The notes: a model not told the origin generated them from the letters alone. A DNA stretch of 64,000 nt from Polyangium fumosum (GCF_005144585.1 NZ_SSMQ01000021.1:62001-126000), one strand, 5' to 3'. Positions 28,043 to 37,539 are shown, counted from the stretch's first letter. Numbers and translations are program-made.

Positions 28043-28746
28043 CGTTCGTCGAGACGGCCAAGGGCATCTTCGACACGGCGCGCATCAGCGTGCCCACGGT
28101 GCTCGACGCAGCGACCGGTCGCCTCGACGCCGAGGCGTGCGACGAGCGGCTCGCGTGGTGGTCGAGGAAGCTCTTCGCAGACGCGGAGGTGAGCCTCGTC
28201 GTGCGCGGGCGCGAGCACCTCGGCGAGGGCCGCGAGACGTTCATCGTGATGTCGAACCACCAGAGCCTCTACGACATCCCGGCGCTCTACCGCGCGATCC
28301 CGGACCGGCGGCTGCGCATGGTGGCGAAGGCGGAGCTCTTCGACGTCCCCGTGTGGGGCCACGCGATGAAGGCCGCGGGGTTCATCCGCATCGAGCGCGG
28401 CAACCGCGCGCAAGCCGTCTCGGCGCTGCGCACGTCGAGCAGCATGCTGGAGGAAGGATCGCTGCTCTGGATCGCGCCCGAGGGGACGCGCAGCGCGACG
28501 GGGATCGTGGGCCCGTTCAAGAGCGGAGGATTTCACCTCGCGCTGGAGACGGGTCACCGCATCTTGCCGGTGGCGATCGACGGCACGCGGGACGTGCTGC
28601 CGGCGCGCGGGACGATCGTGCGCAAGGGCAAACGTGTCGTCGTGACGATCCTGCCGCCGATCGATCCGAACACATACGGCAAGGAGCACCGCAAGGAGCT
28701 CACGGCCGCGGTGTACGACGCGATCGTCGAGGCGATGGGGCGCTAG
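28039..28746 (+). CDS. lysophospholipid acyltransferase (PlsC family)
   Basis: 235 residues. PlsC motifs: MSNHQSLYDIP (NHxxxxD active site), GFIRIERGN, IAPEGTRSATG and LPVAIDGTR. It acylates a lysophosphatidate-like lipid at the inner membrane. The start is a TTG overlapping the previous stop (TTGA), preceded by GGAGGGGG. No transmembrane segment is evident. Confidence 0.82.
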   Translation: MTFVETAKGIFDTARISVPTVLDAATGRLDAEACDERLAWWSRKLFADAEVSLVVRGREHLGEGRETFIVMSNHQSLYDIPALYRAIPDRRLRMVAKAELFDVPVWGHAMKAAGFIRIERGNRAQAVSALRTSSSMLEEGSLLWIAPEGTRSATGIVGPFKSGGFHLALETGHRILPVAIDGTRDVLPARGTIVRKGKRVVVTILPPIDPNTYGKEHRKELTAAVYDAIVEAMGR

Positions 28747-28758
28747 AAAGAGCGCCTC
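28738..28758. terminator. bidirectional hairpin terminator
   Basis: GGGCGCT and AGCGCCT pair around AGAAAG between the convergent acyltransferase and SGNH-hydrolase genes, overlapping the former's stop codon. No strong T-run follows on either strand, so efficiency is doubtful. Confidence 0.45.
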
Positions 28759-28759
28759 G

Positions 28760-29659
28760 CTAGAGCTGTGTCTGCGCGGTCTTCTGCAGGCTCGGGCCCG
28801 GGCTCGCGCCGTTTTTCTCCGGGCGCAGGCGCCAGGGGTTCACGGCGTGCCTGCCCGATCCCTTCGGCAGGGCCTCGCCCTCCCTGGGCATCGGCGCGCG
28901 CTCGGCGAGCAGCCAGCGGAAGAACGCGTCGGCCCAAGCCGTGCCGCCGGCAGCGTCGGGGTGGATGCCGTCGGGCTGGCGCGAGATCGGGCCGGCGTGC
29001 GCGTCGGAGTCGAAGAAGCGGCAGGGCGAGGTGTGCTTGCGGAAGATCTCGATGATGCCGGTGTCCTTGCGCCAGAGCGGCGGCGAGACCCACACGCAAG
29101 GCCTGTTGCCGACGATCTTGACCAGCCGCTCGACCGCGTCGGCGCGCGCCGCCGGATCGGTCAACGTCACCTCGTTCGCGCCGAGGTTGATGATCACGAG
29201 ATCAGGGTGGTAGTCGCCGACGAGCTTCGCGAGCTTCAAGTGCCAGCTCGTGGTGTACGAAGCCTGCTCGGAGCGGACCTCGTAGAGCGCGCCGACCGCC
29301 TTCATCTTGGGCCGCAGCGCCTGGGAAAAGCCGGCCATGAGGAACGAGTCGCCGATGTGCAGGACGATGGAGCGAGGCTCGATCGGCGGCGCCGCCTCCG
29401 GCGGGACCTCCCCTGCCGCGCCCGTGGGCGCGGCTGCGGGCGCCGCCATGGAAGCCCCCGCCGCCTCCGGGGCCGGAGCCTCGGCCGCAGCCACCGCAGG
29501 GGACGTGCGGGCCTCCGGAGGCGCGGCGACGTCGCCCTGTACGTGCGTGGCGCTTGCTGGCGTGCCAGGCTGCGCCTCCGGAGGCGCGGCGGAGGCGCAC
29601 GCGCCAACGAGGTAGAGAAGCGTGGGCGCGAGGAGCGGAGCGAAGCTCGAAGAGCGCAT
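28760..29659 (-). CDS. SGNH/GDSL-type hydrolase lipoprotein
   Basis: 299 residues. Lipobox YLVGAC (Cys 21), an Ala/Pro-rich spacer to about residue 95, then an SGNH hydrolase domain: block I LHIGDSFLMAG, block III LGANEVTL, block V PDGIHPDAAG. Such enzymes are esterases or peptidoglycan/polysaccharide deacetylases acting in the periplasm or at the surface. A basic tail of about 45 residues follows. The ATG at 29659 begins the signal peptide. Confidence 0.82.
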   Translation of the reverse strand: MRSSSFAPLLAPTLLYLVGACASAAPPEAQPGTPASATHVQGDVAAPPEARTSPAVAAAEAPAPEAAGASMAAPAAAPTGAAGEVPPEAAPPIEPRSIVLHIGDSFLMAGFSQALRPKMKAVGALYEVRSEQASYTTSWHLKLAKLVGDYHPDLVIINLGANEVTLTDPAARADAVERLVKIVGNRPCVWVSPPLWRKDTGIIEIFRKHTSPCRFFDSDAHAGPISRQPDGIHPDAAGGTAWADAFFRWLLAERAPMPREGEALPKGSGRHAVNPWRLRPEKNGASPGPSLQKTAQTQL

Positions 29660-29755
29660 CGGAGGTCCCAGGGCTCCGCACTCTAAGCCACACTTCGTCC
29701 GAGCCGCAAAGAATCGGCCCGCCTCGGGCGGGCCTGCACGAGGAACTTCGAGGGC

Positions 29756-31192
29756 ATGAATTTCAGGCTGTTCGGCATCGACGTCGAGGTCCAGGCGAGC
29801 TTCTGGTTCACCACGGTGCTGCTCGGCATCAATTACGTGGACCTGTCGCGTGGGCCCGCCGGTCTCCTGCCGCTCGCCGTGTGGGCGCTCGTCGTGCTCG
29901 TGAGCGTCCTCGTCCACGAGCTCGGCCACGCCCTGGCGATCCGGCGGCACCGCATCCAGCCGGAGATCACGCTCTACCTGATGGGCGGCGTGACCCGTTG
30001 GCAGCAGGTGCTCCCGCTCCGGCGCATCGACCACATCCTCATCAGCCTGGCCGGCCCCTTCGCGGGTTTCGCCTTCGCGAGCCTGTTCTTTGGGCTCGAC
30101 TACTGGCTCAACCACCACGCGCCGGCCCAGGTCGCTGCGCGTATCCCCGCGATCGGCCGCTTCGCGCTCGACGTGCTCATCTACGTCAACTGGTACTGGG
30201 GCCTCATGAACCTCCTGCCCGTCCTGCCCCTCGACGGCGGGCACGTGCTCGAGCAAGCGCTCGGCCCGCGGCGCGTCCGGCTCGTGGCAGGCGTCTCGAT
30301 GCTGGCAGGGTTCGCCGTGGTGTTCTACGCCCTGAGCGTCCAGCCGAGAAACCTCTTCCTGGCCGTCATGTTCGGCATGCTCGCGTTCCAGAGCCTGCGG
30401 CGCCTGCAAACGCTCGGGCCCGGCGACACCGAGGAGGACCCGCGGCCGCGCGCGCCGACGCCCGACGTCGAGCCTGCACTCCCAGGCGAGCTGCTCTCGC
30501 TCCTGCTCCGCGCCCGGCAAGCCGTCGCAGACGAGGACCTCGGTCGCGCGCGGAGCCTCGTCCAGGAAATCTTCTCCTACGAGCAGCGAACAGGCGAGCC
30601 GCTCCCGCCGCGCGGGCGCCGCGAAGCCTTCGAGGTGCTCGGCTGGGTCGCGCTGGCCGCGGACCACGTCGACGAAGCAGCCCAACGCGTGGCCGAAGCG
30701 CGCAAGCTCGGCGAGGTCGATCCGGCACTCATGGGCGCAGTGCATTTCGCCAAGCGCGAGCTCAGCGCAGCGCGCCGCGTGCTCGAAGCAGCACGCGCGA
30801 GCGGCGACGATCGCAAGGAGATCGTGGGCCCACTCGTGCAAATCCTCATCGAGCAAGGCGAGATCGCGCGGGCCTCAGCGATCGCCTACGACATCGTCGA
30901 CTCCCTCAGCGAAGACGACGCGCGCAAGATGGCGAAGCTCGCCTTCGACGGTCGCGCCTTCGACTGGTCAGCCCGCCTCTCCGAAGCCGTCTTCGAAAGG
31001 CAAAAGAGCGCCGAAGACGCCTACGAGGCAGCCCGCGCGCACGCGCAAGACGGCGCCTACGAGCGCGCACTCGACATGCTGCGCAAAGCCGTCGAAGCCG
31101 GCTTCAGCGACCGAGGCCGCGTCTGGTCGGACAAAGCACTCGAAGCACTGCGCGCACGAAGCGGCCTCGAAGCCGTCGTCCCGCGCCCGTGA
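29756..31192 (+). CDS. site-2-type M50 metalloprotease with a helical repeat tail
   Basis: 478 residues. Transmembrane M50 core over residues 1-220 with zinc motif HELGH at 54-58 and the third ligand in LDGGHV (Asp 160), as in SpoIVFB-like site-2 proteases that cut membrane-buried regulators. The C-terminal 240 residues are TPR-like helices (EAFEVLGWVALAADHVDEAAQ, KEIVGPLVQILIEQGEIARA) in the cytoplasm. A G+C hairpin (CGGCCCGCC/GGCGGGCC) precedes the gene. Substrate unknown; a membrane-anchored regulator is plausible. Confidence 0.85.
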   Translation: MNFRLFGIDVEVQASFWFTTVLLGINYVDLSRGPAGLLPLAVWALVVLVSVLVHELGHALAIRRHRIQPEITLYLMGGVTRWQQVLPLRRIDHILISLAGPFAGFAFASLFFGLDYWLNHHAPAQVAARIPAIGRFALDVLIYVNWYWGLMNLLPVLPLDGGHVLEQALGPRRVRLVAGVSMLAGFAVVFYALSVQPRNLFLAVMFGMLAFQSLRRLQTLGPGDTEEDPRPRAPTPDVEPALPGELLSLLLRARQAVADEDLGRARSLVQEIFSYEQRTGEPLPPRGRREAFEVLGWVALAADHVDEAAQRVAEARKLGEVDPALMGAVHFAKRELSAARRVLEAARASGDDRKEIVGPLVQILIEQGEIARASAIAYDIVDSLSEDDARKMAKLAFDGRAFDWSARLSEAVFERQKSAEDAYEAARAHAQDGAYERALDMLRKAVEAGFSDRGRVWSDKALEALRARSGLEAVVPRP

Positions 31193-31196
31193 CGTC

Positions 31197-31506
31197 GCGC
31201 CGGGGCGCTGCCCCGGACCCCGCGGGGGCTATCCGCCCCCTCGACCCCGGACCAGCGAGGCGCTGGACCCAGGGTTGAAAAACTGCGCTCTGCGCAGTTT
31301 TTCAAACAGGCCGACGAAGAACCCAGGTTGCCAGCAGACCCCGCAGCGCGGCTGTCTTGATGGGCAACGCCGCTGCCAGTCTTGACCGGGCCTGTTCGAT
31401 GAACTGCGCATCGCGCAGTTCATCGAGCTTGGGTCCAGCGCCTCGCTGGTCCGGGTGCAGGGGCGGACAGCCCCTGCTGGGGTCTGGGGCAAAGCCCCAG
31501 CGAGGC
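31197..31506. repeat. dispersed hairpin element 4 (two inverted halves)
   Basis: Fills the 328-base gap between the convergent M50 protease and dut genes, starting four bases after the former's stop. The left half has CCGGGGC/GCCCCGG, CCAGCG/CGCTGG and a TTGAAAAACTGCGC hairpin (31275-31305, loop TCT). The right half, inverted, has a GATGAACTGCGC hairpin (31398-31424, loop ATC), CCAGCG/CGCTGG and CTGGGGC/GCCCCAG. Probably also serves both genes as a terminator. Confidence 0.85.
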
Positions 31507-31520
31507 GCCTCCGACGCGCC

Positions 31521-31976
31521 TCACTGCCCGGTCGAACCGTACCCGCCGGCGCCGCGTGTCGTCTCGTCGAGCGACTCGACGATGACGAGCTCGGCGCGCG
31601 CGACGGGACAGATCACGAGCTGTGCGATTCGCTCTCCGCGACGTACGACGAAGGGTGCGTCGCCGTGGTTGATGAGCAGCACCATCAGCTCGCCGCGGTA
31701 GTCTGGATCGATCGTCCCTGGCGCGTTCAGCACGGTGATCCCGTGCTTCAGCGCGAGGCCCGAGCGGGGCCGCACCTGCCCTTCGTATCCTTCGGGGATG
31801 GCGACACGTAGACCTGTCGGCACGAGCTTGCGCTCGCCGCGGCCGATCGACACGTCGTCGACCACGGCTGCGCACAGATCGAGACCGACGGCGCTTGCGG
31901 ACTGGTATGCCGGCAGCGGCATGTCCGGGCTGCCCACGCGTACGCAGGGGATGCGCACGGATCCTCGTGCTGTCAC
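31521..31976 (-). CDS. dut: dUTP diphosphatase
   Basis: 151 residues, typical for the trimeric enzyme that hydrolyses dUTP to dUMP and pyrophosphate. All five motifs are present: [39 protein letters not shown] and [10 protein letters not shown]. The GTG start overlaps the stop of the upstream S1-domain gene (GTGA), so the two are co-translated. Confidence 0.95.
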   Translation of the reverse strand: MTARGSVRIPCVRVGSPDMPLPAYQSASAVGLDLCAAVVDDVSIGRGERKLVPTGLRVAIPEGYEGQVRPRSGLALKHGITVLNAPGTIDPDYRGELMVLLINHGDAPFVVRRGERIAQLVICPVARAELVIVESLDETTRGAGGYGSTGQ

Positions 31977-32749
31977 TTCTTCTTCTTCGACAGCAGATCG
32001 CCGAGCGTCCCGAACCCGCGCGGCTCGGGCTTCTTCGCGCCGCCTTGCGGCGCCTTCTTGCCATCGGCCTTGGGTTTGTCTGCTGCGGCTTCGGCCTTCT
32101 CGGCGCCGCCGTCCTTGAACTTCTCGAACGAGTTGCGCTCCTCGTCGCGCGCGACCGCGGTGATCGACAGGCGGATTTTGCCTTCCTGGTCGATGTTCAC
32201 GATCTTTGCTTCGACCTCTGCGCCGACCGTGAAGTGCTTCTTCAGGTCTGCGCCGCGCGGCGTGCCGGTCTCCACGGTGGGGATGAGACCACGACCGCTC
32301 CGCCCTTGGGTGCCTGCGATCTGCACGAACACGCCGTAGCGCTCGACGCCGGTGACGCTGCCCTTGACGCGCGCGCCTTCGACGAGGACGGGGGACTGGC
32401 CTTTGGCGCCGAGGCCGATGGAGGTGGTGAGTGGATCGCCTTCGGCGTTGCGGATGAAGAGGGGGCTCAGGCGGACCTGGCCGGTGCCGCGCTCGATGGC
32501 GGCGACGGTGGCGCTCACCTTGTTCCCGACGGCGACGAGCAGCTTGCCGTCGGGATCGGTGAGGTCGATCCGTTCGAAAAAGCCCTCCTGCTTGCCGCCG
32601 AGGTCTGCGAAGACGGCGTTCTGGGCGACGACGACGATGGTCACTTCGAGCTTGTCGCCCACGTGGAAGCGGCGTCGCTCCTGGCGACCGCCGCCCGCTT
32701 GCTCGAACAGGGCCCCGAAGGACTCCGACGTTTCCCGGCGCTCGGACAT
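31973..32749 (-). CDS. S1 RNA-binding domain protein
   Basis: 258 residues with two S1 domains, about 28-100 ([23 protein letters not shown]) and 120-205 ([23 protein letters not shown]). A Lys/Ala-rich tail ends [12 protein letters not shown]. Length and tail fit small S1 proteins that bind RNA alongside the ribosome or RNA polymerase, but the exact role is unknown. First gene of the pair with dut. Confidence 0.8.
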   Translation of the reverse strand: MSERRETSESFGALFEQAGGGRQERRRFHVGDKLEVTIVVVAQNAVFADLGGKQEGFFERIDLTDPDGKLLVAVGNKVSATVAAIERGTGQVRLSPLFIRNAEGDPLTTSIGLGAKGQSPVLVEGARVKGSVTGVERYGVFVQIAGTQGRSGRGLIPTVETGTPRGADLKKHFTVGAEVEAKIVNIDQEGKIRLSITAVARDEERNSFEKFKDGGAEKAEAAADKPKADGKKAPQGGAKKPEPRGFGTLGDLLSKKKK

Positions 32750-32780
32750 GGTGGACCGCCTCTTAGCGCGGCTGCGGCAG

Positions 32781-32905
32781 GAAGGCGAGGGAACGGATGC
32801 GGAGGCGAAAGCGGCGGTGGAAGCAGGGACGGGGGAGGAGGCGGAGGTGGGGGGTGCGGGTGTGCGGGCGGAGGCGGGAGAGGGTGGACGGACGGAGGGA
32901 TCGTT
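32781..32905 (+). other. purine/G-rich tract upstream of tRNA-Lys
   Basis: About 125 bases almost without C- or T-runs on the plus strand, with many GGAGG, GGGGG and GGCGGAGG blocks. Several windows hold four or more G-runs and could form G-quadruplexes or triplex. It lies between the divergent S1 gene and the tRNA. No coding frame is credible. Confidence 0.6.
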
Positions 32906-32911
32906 TCCTGC

Positions 32912-32942
32912 TTGTCGCAGACGGGCCGGATCGTGCTAGGGT
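32912..32942 (+). promoter_or_regulatory. possible promoter of tRNA-Lys
   Basis: TTGTCG (32912-32917) and TAGGGT (32937-32942), 19 bases apart, lie about 44 bases before the tRNA. The spacing is slightly long and the -10 element is weak. Confidence 0.3.
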
Positions 32943-32985
32943 GCGCCCGCGATGTGCCGGAGGGACCACCCCGCCGGAACGTCCA

Positions 32986-33061
32986 GGGTCGATAGCTCAG
33001 TCGGTAGAGCTGCGGGCTTTTAACCCGTAGGTCCAGGGTTCGAGTCCCTGTCGACCCACCA
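32986..33061 (+). tRNA. tRNA-Lys (anticodon TTT)
   Basis: 76 bases including an encoded CCA. The acceptor GGGTCGA pairs with TCGACCC. The D stem is GCTC/GAGC, the anticodon stem GCGGG/CCCGT with one G-T pair, the loop CTTTTAA with anticodon TTT, and the T arm CAGGG-TTCGAGT-CCCTG. All invariant positions look normal. Confidence 0.95.
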
Positions 33062-33083
33062 AAGCGGAAGTCATTGAGGCGTT

Positions 33084-33100
33084 GGCTCCTGGGAGGAGCC
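33084..33100 (+). terminator. hairpin after tRNA-Lys
   Basis: GGCTCCT-GGG-AGGAGCC, a seven-base perfect stem with a three-base loop 23 bases after the tRNA. There is no T-tract, so it is a weak or factor-assisted terminator at best. Confidence 0.45.
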
Positions 33101-33412
33101 CCCTCGACGGCCTCTCGCATAGCTGATCGGAGGGGGTTCCGAGCGGGTCGAGGACCCTTGCGACCCACCATGCCGACGGGGTGGAGCGGGTCGAGGACCC
33201 TTGCGACTTCCTCCGGCGACGGCTGCAAGCAGGTCGAGGACCCTTGCGACTCATCGCGCCGACGGCTGCGACCCTGGTCGAATAGGCTCGTGATCCCCTG
33301 CAACGAGGGCTGCGAGCCGGTCGACAAACGCCACGACCTACCCCGGCGACGGCTGCGACTCTCTTCGAGGAGGGTAACGACCCACCACGCCGACGGCTTC
33401 GAGTTCCTCTGT
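33101..33412. repeat. 43.5-base tandem array A, about seven units
   Basis: Imperfect units centred on GTCGA, at 33103 (degenerate), 33147, 33190, 33233, 33277, 33320 and 33364 (degenerate): steps of 44, 43, 43, 44, 43, 44. Each unit also carries CCGACGGCTGCGA-like and GGACCCTTGCGAC-like blocks. No open frame is convincing. It occupies the 405-base gap between tRNA-Lys and the HIT gene, just upstream of the CBASS island. Confidence 0.8.
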
Positions 33413-33466
33413 GAGGGTGTTCAACAGGTCGCACTTCACCAGACACCTTCCCGTACTCTCTGCGCC

Positions 33467-34168
33467 GTGTCGCCCTTCCTCAGGATCCCCTCGTCCTCCT
33501 GGATCGCGAGCAACGCCCTCGCCTTTGCGGTCCCGGACCTCTACCCGGTGAGCCGCGGCCACACCCTCGTCATCCCGCGCCGCCTCGTTGCGACCTGGTT
33601 CGACGCCACGCCCGAGGAGCAGAGGGCCCTCTTCGAACTCGTCGACGACGTCAAACGCAAGCTCGACGCGGAGCTATCCCCGGACGGCTACAACATCGGC
33701 ATCAATGCAGGTGAAGCCGCAGGACAGACTGTCATGCACCTGCACGTGCACGTCATCCCACGGTATCGCGGCGACGTCGACGATCCCCGCGGCGGCGTGC
33801 GGCATGTCATTCCGGGCAAAGGCAACTATCTCGCGAATCGCTCCCCTCCCCTCGCGCAAGGCGGCACGGACGATCCTTTCCTCGCCCATCTCGCCCCCCT
33901 CTTTCGTCGTGCCGCGGATATCGCCATTCTCGCAGCCTTCACGCAGGAGCGAGGGCTCGACCTCCTGGAGTCGCACGTCTTTGCCGCCCTCGCGCACGGA
34001 GCCCGGGTCCGGCTCGTCACCAGCGATTACCTCCAGATCACGTCCGCACAAGCGCTCCGGACGCTGCTCGATTGGGTGGGCAGCCCCCCGGTTCGCAGAG
34101 GCAAGGCTCCTTCGTGCACGCAAGCCGTTTTCGTTTTTCTCCGTAAGAAGTACAATGCAGGGGCATGA
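33467..34168 (+). CDS. HIT-domain protein with a truncated PLD-like domain
   Basis: 233 residues from a GTG. The HIT nucleotide hydrolase/transferase domain (1-130) has LYPVSRGHTLVIPRR and the triad HLHVHVIP (His 91, 93, 95). Then FRRAADIAILAAFTQERGLDLL and RVRLVTSDYLQITSAQALRTLLDW match the start of the phospholipase-D-like domain that, in large bacterial DEAD/DEAH helicase proteins, follows a HIT domain. Here the sequence breaks off after LLDW and ends in about 30 unrelated residues, so the rest of the PLD domain and any helicase appear lost. The stop overlaps the ATG of the kinase-STAND gene. Confidence 0.75.
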   Translation: MSPFLRIPSSSWIASNALAFAVPDLYPVSRGHTLVIPRRLVATWFDATPEEQRALFELVDDVKRKLDAELSPDGYNIGINAGEAAGQTVMHLHVHVIPRYRGDVDDPRGGVRHVIPGKGNYLANRSPPLAQGGTDDPFLAHLAPLFRRAADIAILAAFTQERGLDLLESHVFAALAHGARVRLVTSDYLQITSAQALRTLLDWVGSPPVRRGKAPSCTQAVFVFLRKKYNAGA

Positions 34169-37100
34169 ACCACCCCGGTGATGTGATCGGCCCCTACCGG
34201 CTGCTGCATCCCATCGGTAGCGGCGGCATGGGGCAGGTCTTCGCCGCGGTGCACGAGCACATGGACCAGGACGTAGCGCTCAAGCTCCTCGCGCCTGCAG
34301 CAGCCGCCGAGCCGCAGCTCATCGCCCGCTTCATCCAGGAAGCGCGCGCTTTGGCGCGGCTCGAGCACCCGGGGATCGTGCGTGTCTTGCACTGCGACAG
34401 GCTTGACGATGGTCGGGTCTACCTCGCCATGGAGCATCTCGTCGGTGTCTCCCTGCGCGAATGGCTGAACTGCGCCTCGGCACCTCCGGCGCTCGGCGCA
34501 GCACTCGCGCTCGCACGGCAGATCGCGGACGCGATGGTCGAAGTGCACGCCGCCGCCATCGTCCATCGCGATCTGAAGCCCGAAAATGTCTTCCTCTGCC
34601 CGGAGGAGAATACTGCTCCAGGCCATCGTGTGAAGATCCTGGACTTCGGGATCGCCAAGGTCCCCCCGAAGCAGGATGGCGCCAGCATCGATACGCAGGT
34701 CCAGACCAACGCGCCCGTCATCCTCGGTACGTCCACGTACATGGCCCCCGAGCAATGGCGGGACCCGGCGGAGGTCGATGGTCGCGCGGACGTCTACGCG
34801 CTGGGCGTGATGCTCTTCGAGCTCTGCGCCGGCAGACCTCCGTTCGTCGCCGAAGACCGGGTCGACTTGATCACGATGCACATGCGCGACGAGCCCCCGT
34901 CCTTGCAGGACCTCGCCCCGGCCGTACCGGGCCCGCTCGCGGCCTTCGTCGCCTCCATGCTCGCCAAGGATCCTGCCGAGCGGCCCACCATGGCCCGATG
35001 CCGAGAGATGCTCGGTTTGCCCTGGGAGACCGAGCGGGAAGAGTGCCCCATCCCCGGGCTCGCGCCCTTCACGGAGACCCAGGCCGAGCTGTTTTTCGGA
35101 CGGAGCGCCGAGATCGCCGCTCTCGTCGACCTGCTCGAGGCGTCGCGCGCAGGCGAGCGGCGATGGGTGCAGATCGAGGGCCCGAGCGGCGTCGGGAAAT
35201 CGTCCCTTGTCCAGGCTGGCCTGCTCCCGCGGTTGAAGGAGCATGCCGGCACGTCGAGGTGGCGCGTGCTCAGCCTGCGCCCTTCCTACGATTCGCTCCG
35301 CAGCCTCGCCGAGGGCATCGTCACGGCATTTACGCCTGAAGGGTTGTCCAGAAGCCCTGACGACATCGAGCGCTCGCTCCGTGAAGACAATGGCGCCCTC
35401 GACGCTCTGCTCACCGCCCACGCGCCTCCAGGGTGCTGTGTGCTGCTCGTGATCGAGCAACTTGAAGAGCTCTTCACGATCGGAACCGCTGGCTGCCGCC
35501 GGCTCGACGAAGTCGTGGACGCTGCGCTCGCCGCGCCCGCGTCCTCCCTCCGTCTGCTCACGACCCTGCGTAGCGATTTCCTTCACCGGCTGGACGAGGC
35601 GCCTCGCTTCGCGCGACGGCTCAACCAGGCCTCGCGTCATCACCTGGGCGCCATGGAGGAGGCGGCGCTGACGCAGGTGATCCAAGGAATGGCCCGGCGC
35701 GCAGGAATGCGGCTCGCCAACGGGCTCGCGGAGCGAATGGTACGGGATGCCAGGAGCGCCGGAAGCCAGCTACCTCTACTCGGACATGCCCTGCGCGCTC
35801 TCTGGTCGCGGCGCGGCGGCGCGCTCGTTTCACACGAGCACTACGAAGCCCTCGGCGGCGTGGGTGGCGCCCTGATGCAGCAGGCCGAGCGGCTGCTCGA
35901 TGCTCTGGGCGACGAGGGGCGCGAGCGCGCGAAGTGGCTCCTGCTCGATCTCGTGCAGGTGGGCCGCGGCGTGCCTGATACCCGTCGGCCTCGGACACGG
36001 CAGGAGGTCCTCGCGTCGGCGGGCGGCGACAAGCTCGCGGAGGAGGTGCTGATGCGGCTTTCCGGAGCGCGCGCTGGCGCCATCGAGGCCCTTGAGAGCC
36101 TCCGGCTCGTCGTGCTCTCCAGCGAGCCAGACCCCGCCCGGCAGTGCGTCGAGCTGATCCACGAGAGCCTACTCCAGCAAGTGCCGACCGTCGCAGGCTG
36201 GATTGAAGGCGAACGCGCGCGGCTGGAGCGCCACGCCGATCTGGAGGCGCTCGCGCACGCGTGGGAGCAGGCCGGAGGCCCGTCGACGGGGCTGCCCTCG
36301 GGCACCTTGCTCGCGCACTACCGCGGCGCGGAGGCGCAGCACCGGCTCGCGCGGATGGCAAGCGCGCGGGCCTTACGTTTTCTCGATGCAGCGGAGCGAC
36401 TGGCGAGGCGGCGCTCGCGGGTCACGCGCGCGCTCGCAGCGATTCTGCTCGCAGCGGTCATGGCCATCGCGGGCAGCGCCATTTTCGCGTGGCGCGAGCG
36501 GCAGCGCGCCGAGGAGAATCTGCAATCCGTTCTCTCCGCCACGGATGATATCGTCGGGGATGTCGACTGGACGCTCGGCAGGCACCCGCATACGCTCGAT
36601 GTACGCCGGAAGATGCTGCTCGACATCGAGGAGCGCCTCCTGCGATTGCCAGAGCAGGATCGGCCCGAGGTGCGCGCCGCGATCATAAGTACGAAGCACC
36701 GGCGCAGCGACCTTGCCCGGAACGACGAGACACTCGCACAGGCGGACATCCTGCTCGTCGATGCCGTGCAACGGATCCGGGATGGTTTGACGCGCGCACC
36801 ATCGGACACCGCCCTGCTGGAGCTGCTCGGCCTGAACCTCTCGAAGCGAGGGAAGATCGCACTCGCGCGGGGACAGTATGAGGCCGCGCAGGCCTCGTTC
36901 GCCGAGGCGCTCGACCTCTTCGCACGCTTGCGACCGTCGGATGATGCCGAGGACGCTCGCCGGACGATGGCAACGAGCTACGCCGAGCAGGCCGAGCTGG
37001 AGCTTGCGCTCGGCCGGGCGGGCGTCGCAGGGCCGCTTTATGAACGGGCCGTCGTGCTGCTGGAGCAAAACGACTCGGACTACGACCGCGGCGAGCTCGC

Positions 37101-37539
37101 GCTCACGCTCTGCGGGCGCGGGGAGGCGGCCCGCAAGGCTTTGGACCCGAAGGCCGCAGGGGGCTACCTCGACCGGGCTCTCGCGCTCCAGACGGAGGTG
37201 GTCGAGGCGGAGCCGGGCAACGCCTATTTCCGCTGGATCCTCTCGCGGATCCACGTCGAGCTCGCGGCGCTCCGGAGAGCCGAGGGGGCGCGGGAGGCGG
37301 CCGCGAAGCACCTCGTGAAGGCGCGGGACCTGGCGCGCGAGGTGCACCAGGGCGAACCGACGAACAAGAACTACGCGCTGGTGCTCCTCCAGAGCCTGCG
37401 CGAGGAAGAGGAGCTCACGCTCGCCCAAGGCGGCACCTCCGACACCACACGGCTGCGCGCCGAGCGGTGCGCGCTGGCGGCGGCCTTCGCGCGCGCGGAC
37501 AGCGAGGACGTGCGCTTCCAATCCCTCGTTTGCCCCTGA
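34165..37539 (+). CDS. Ser/Thr kinase-STAND ATPase-TPR signalling protein
   Basis: 1124 residues. Kinase domain 10-275 (GSGGMGQV, VHRDLKPEN with Asp 136, DFG at 160, MAPEQW). Then an nSTAND1-like ATPase from about 310 (FFGRSAEIAAL, Walker A GPSGVGKSS at 339-346, VLLVIEQLEELF, LLTTLRSDF). One transmembrane helix lies near 755-775 (ALAAILLAAVMAIAGSAIFAW), followed by TPR-like helices to the end. Such proteins sense ligands through the repeat part and oligomerise on ATP. It is coupled to the HIT gene before it and lies 117 bases before the CBASS genes, so it may be their sensor or simply share the island. Confidence 0.85.
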   Translation: MNHPGDVIGPYRLLHPIGSGGMGQVFAAVHEHMDQDVALKLLAPAAAAEPQLIARFIQEARALARLEHPGIVRVLHCDRLDDGRVYLAMEHLVGVSLREWLNCASAPPALGAALALARQIADAMVEVHAAAIVHRDLKPENVFLCPEENTAPGHRVKILDFGIAKVPPKQDGASIDTQVQTNAPVILGTSTYMAPEQWRDPAEVDGRADVYALGVMLFELCAGRPPFVAEDRVDLITMHMRDEPPSLQDLAPAVPGPLAAFVASMLAKDPAERPTMARCREMLGLPWETEREECPIPGLAPFTETQAELFFGRSAEIAALVDLLEASRAGERRWVQIEGPSGVGKSSLVQAGLLPRLKEHAGTSRWRVLSLRPSYDSLRSLAEGIVTAFTPEGLSRSPDDIERSLREDNGALDALLTAHAPPGCCVLLVIEQLEELFTIGTAGCRRLDEVVDAALAAPASSLRLLTTLRSDFLHRLDEAPRFARRLNQASRHHLGAMEEAALTQVIQGMARRAGMRLANGLAERMVRDARSAGSQLPLLGHALRALWSRRGGALVSHEHYEALGGVGGALMQQAERLLDALGDEGRERAKWLLLDLVQVGRGVPDTRRPRTRQEVLASAGGDKLAEEVLMRLSGARAGAIEALESLRLVVLSSEPDPARQCVELIHESLLQQVPTVAGWIEGERARLERHADLEALAHAWEQAGGPSTGLPSGTLLAHYRGAEAQHRLARMASARALRFLDAAERLARRRSRVTRALAAILLAAVMAIAGSAIFAWRERQRAEENLQSVLSATDDIVGDVDWTLGRHPHTLDVRRKMLLDIEERLLRLPEQDRPEVRAAIISTKHRRSDLARNDETLAQADILLVDAVQRIRDGLTRAPSDTALLELLGLNLSKRGKIALARGQYEAAQASFAEALDLFARLRPSDDAEDARRTMATSYAEQAELELALGRAGVAGPLYERAVVLLEQNDSDYDRGELALTLCGRGEAARKALDPKAAGGYLDRALALQTEVVEAEPGNAYFRWILSRIHVELAALRRAEGAREAAAKHLVKARDLAREVHQGEPTNKNYALVLLQSLREEEELTLAQGGTSDTTRLRAERCALAAAFARADSEDVRFQSLVCP

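Noticed and set aside
33101-33412. CRISPR array or further tRNA genes after tRNA-Lys
   Set aside because: The repeats are degenerate and continuous, and no cloverleaf can be drawn after base 33061.
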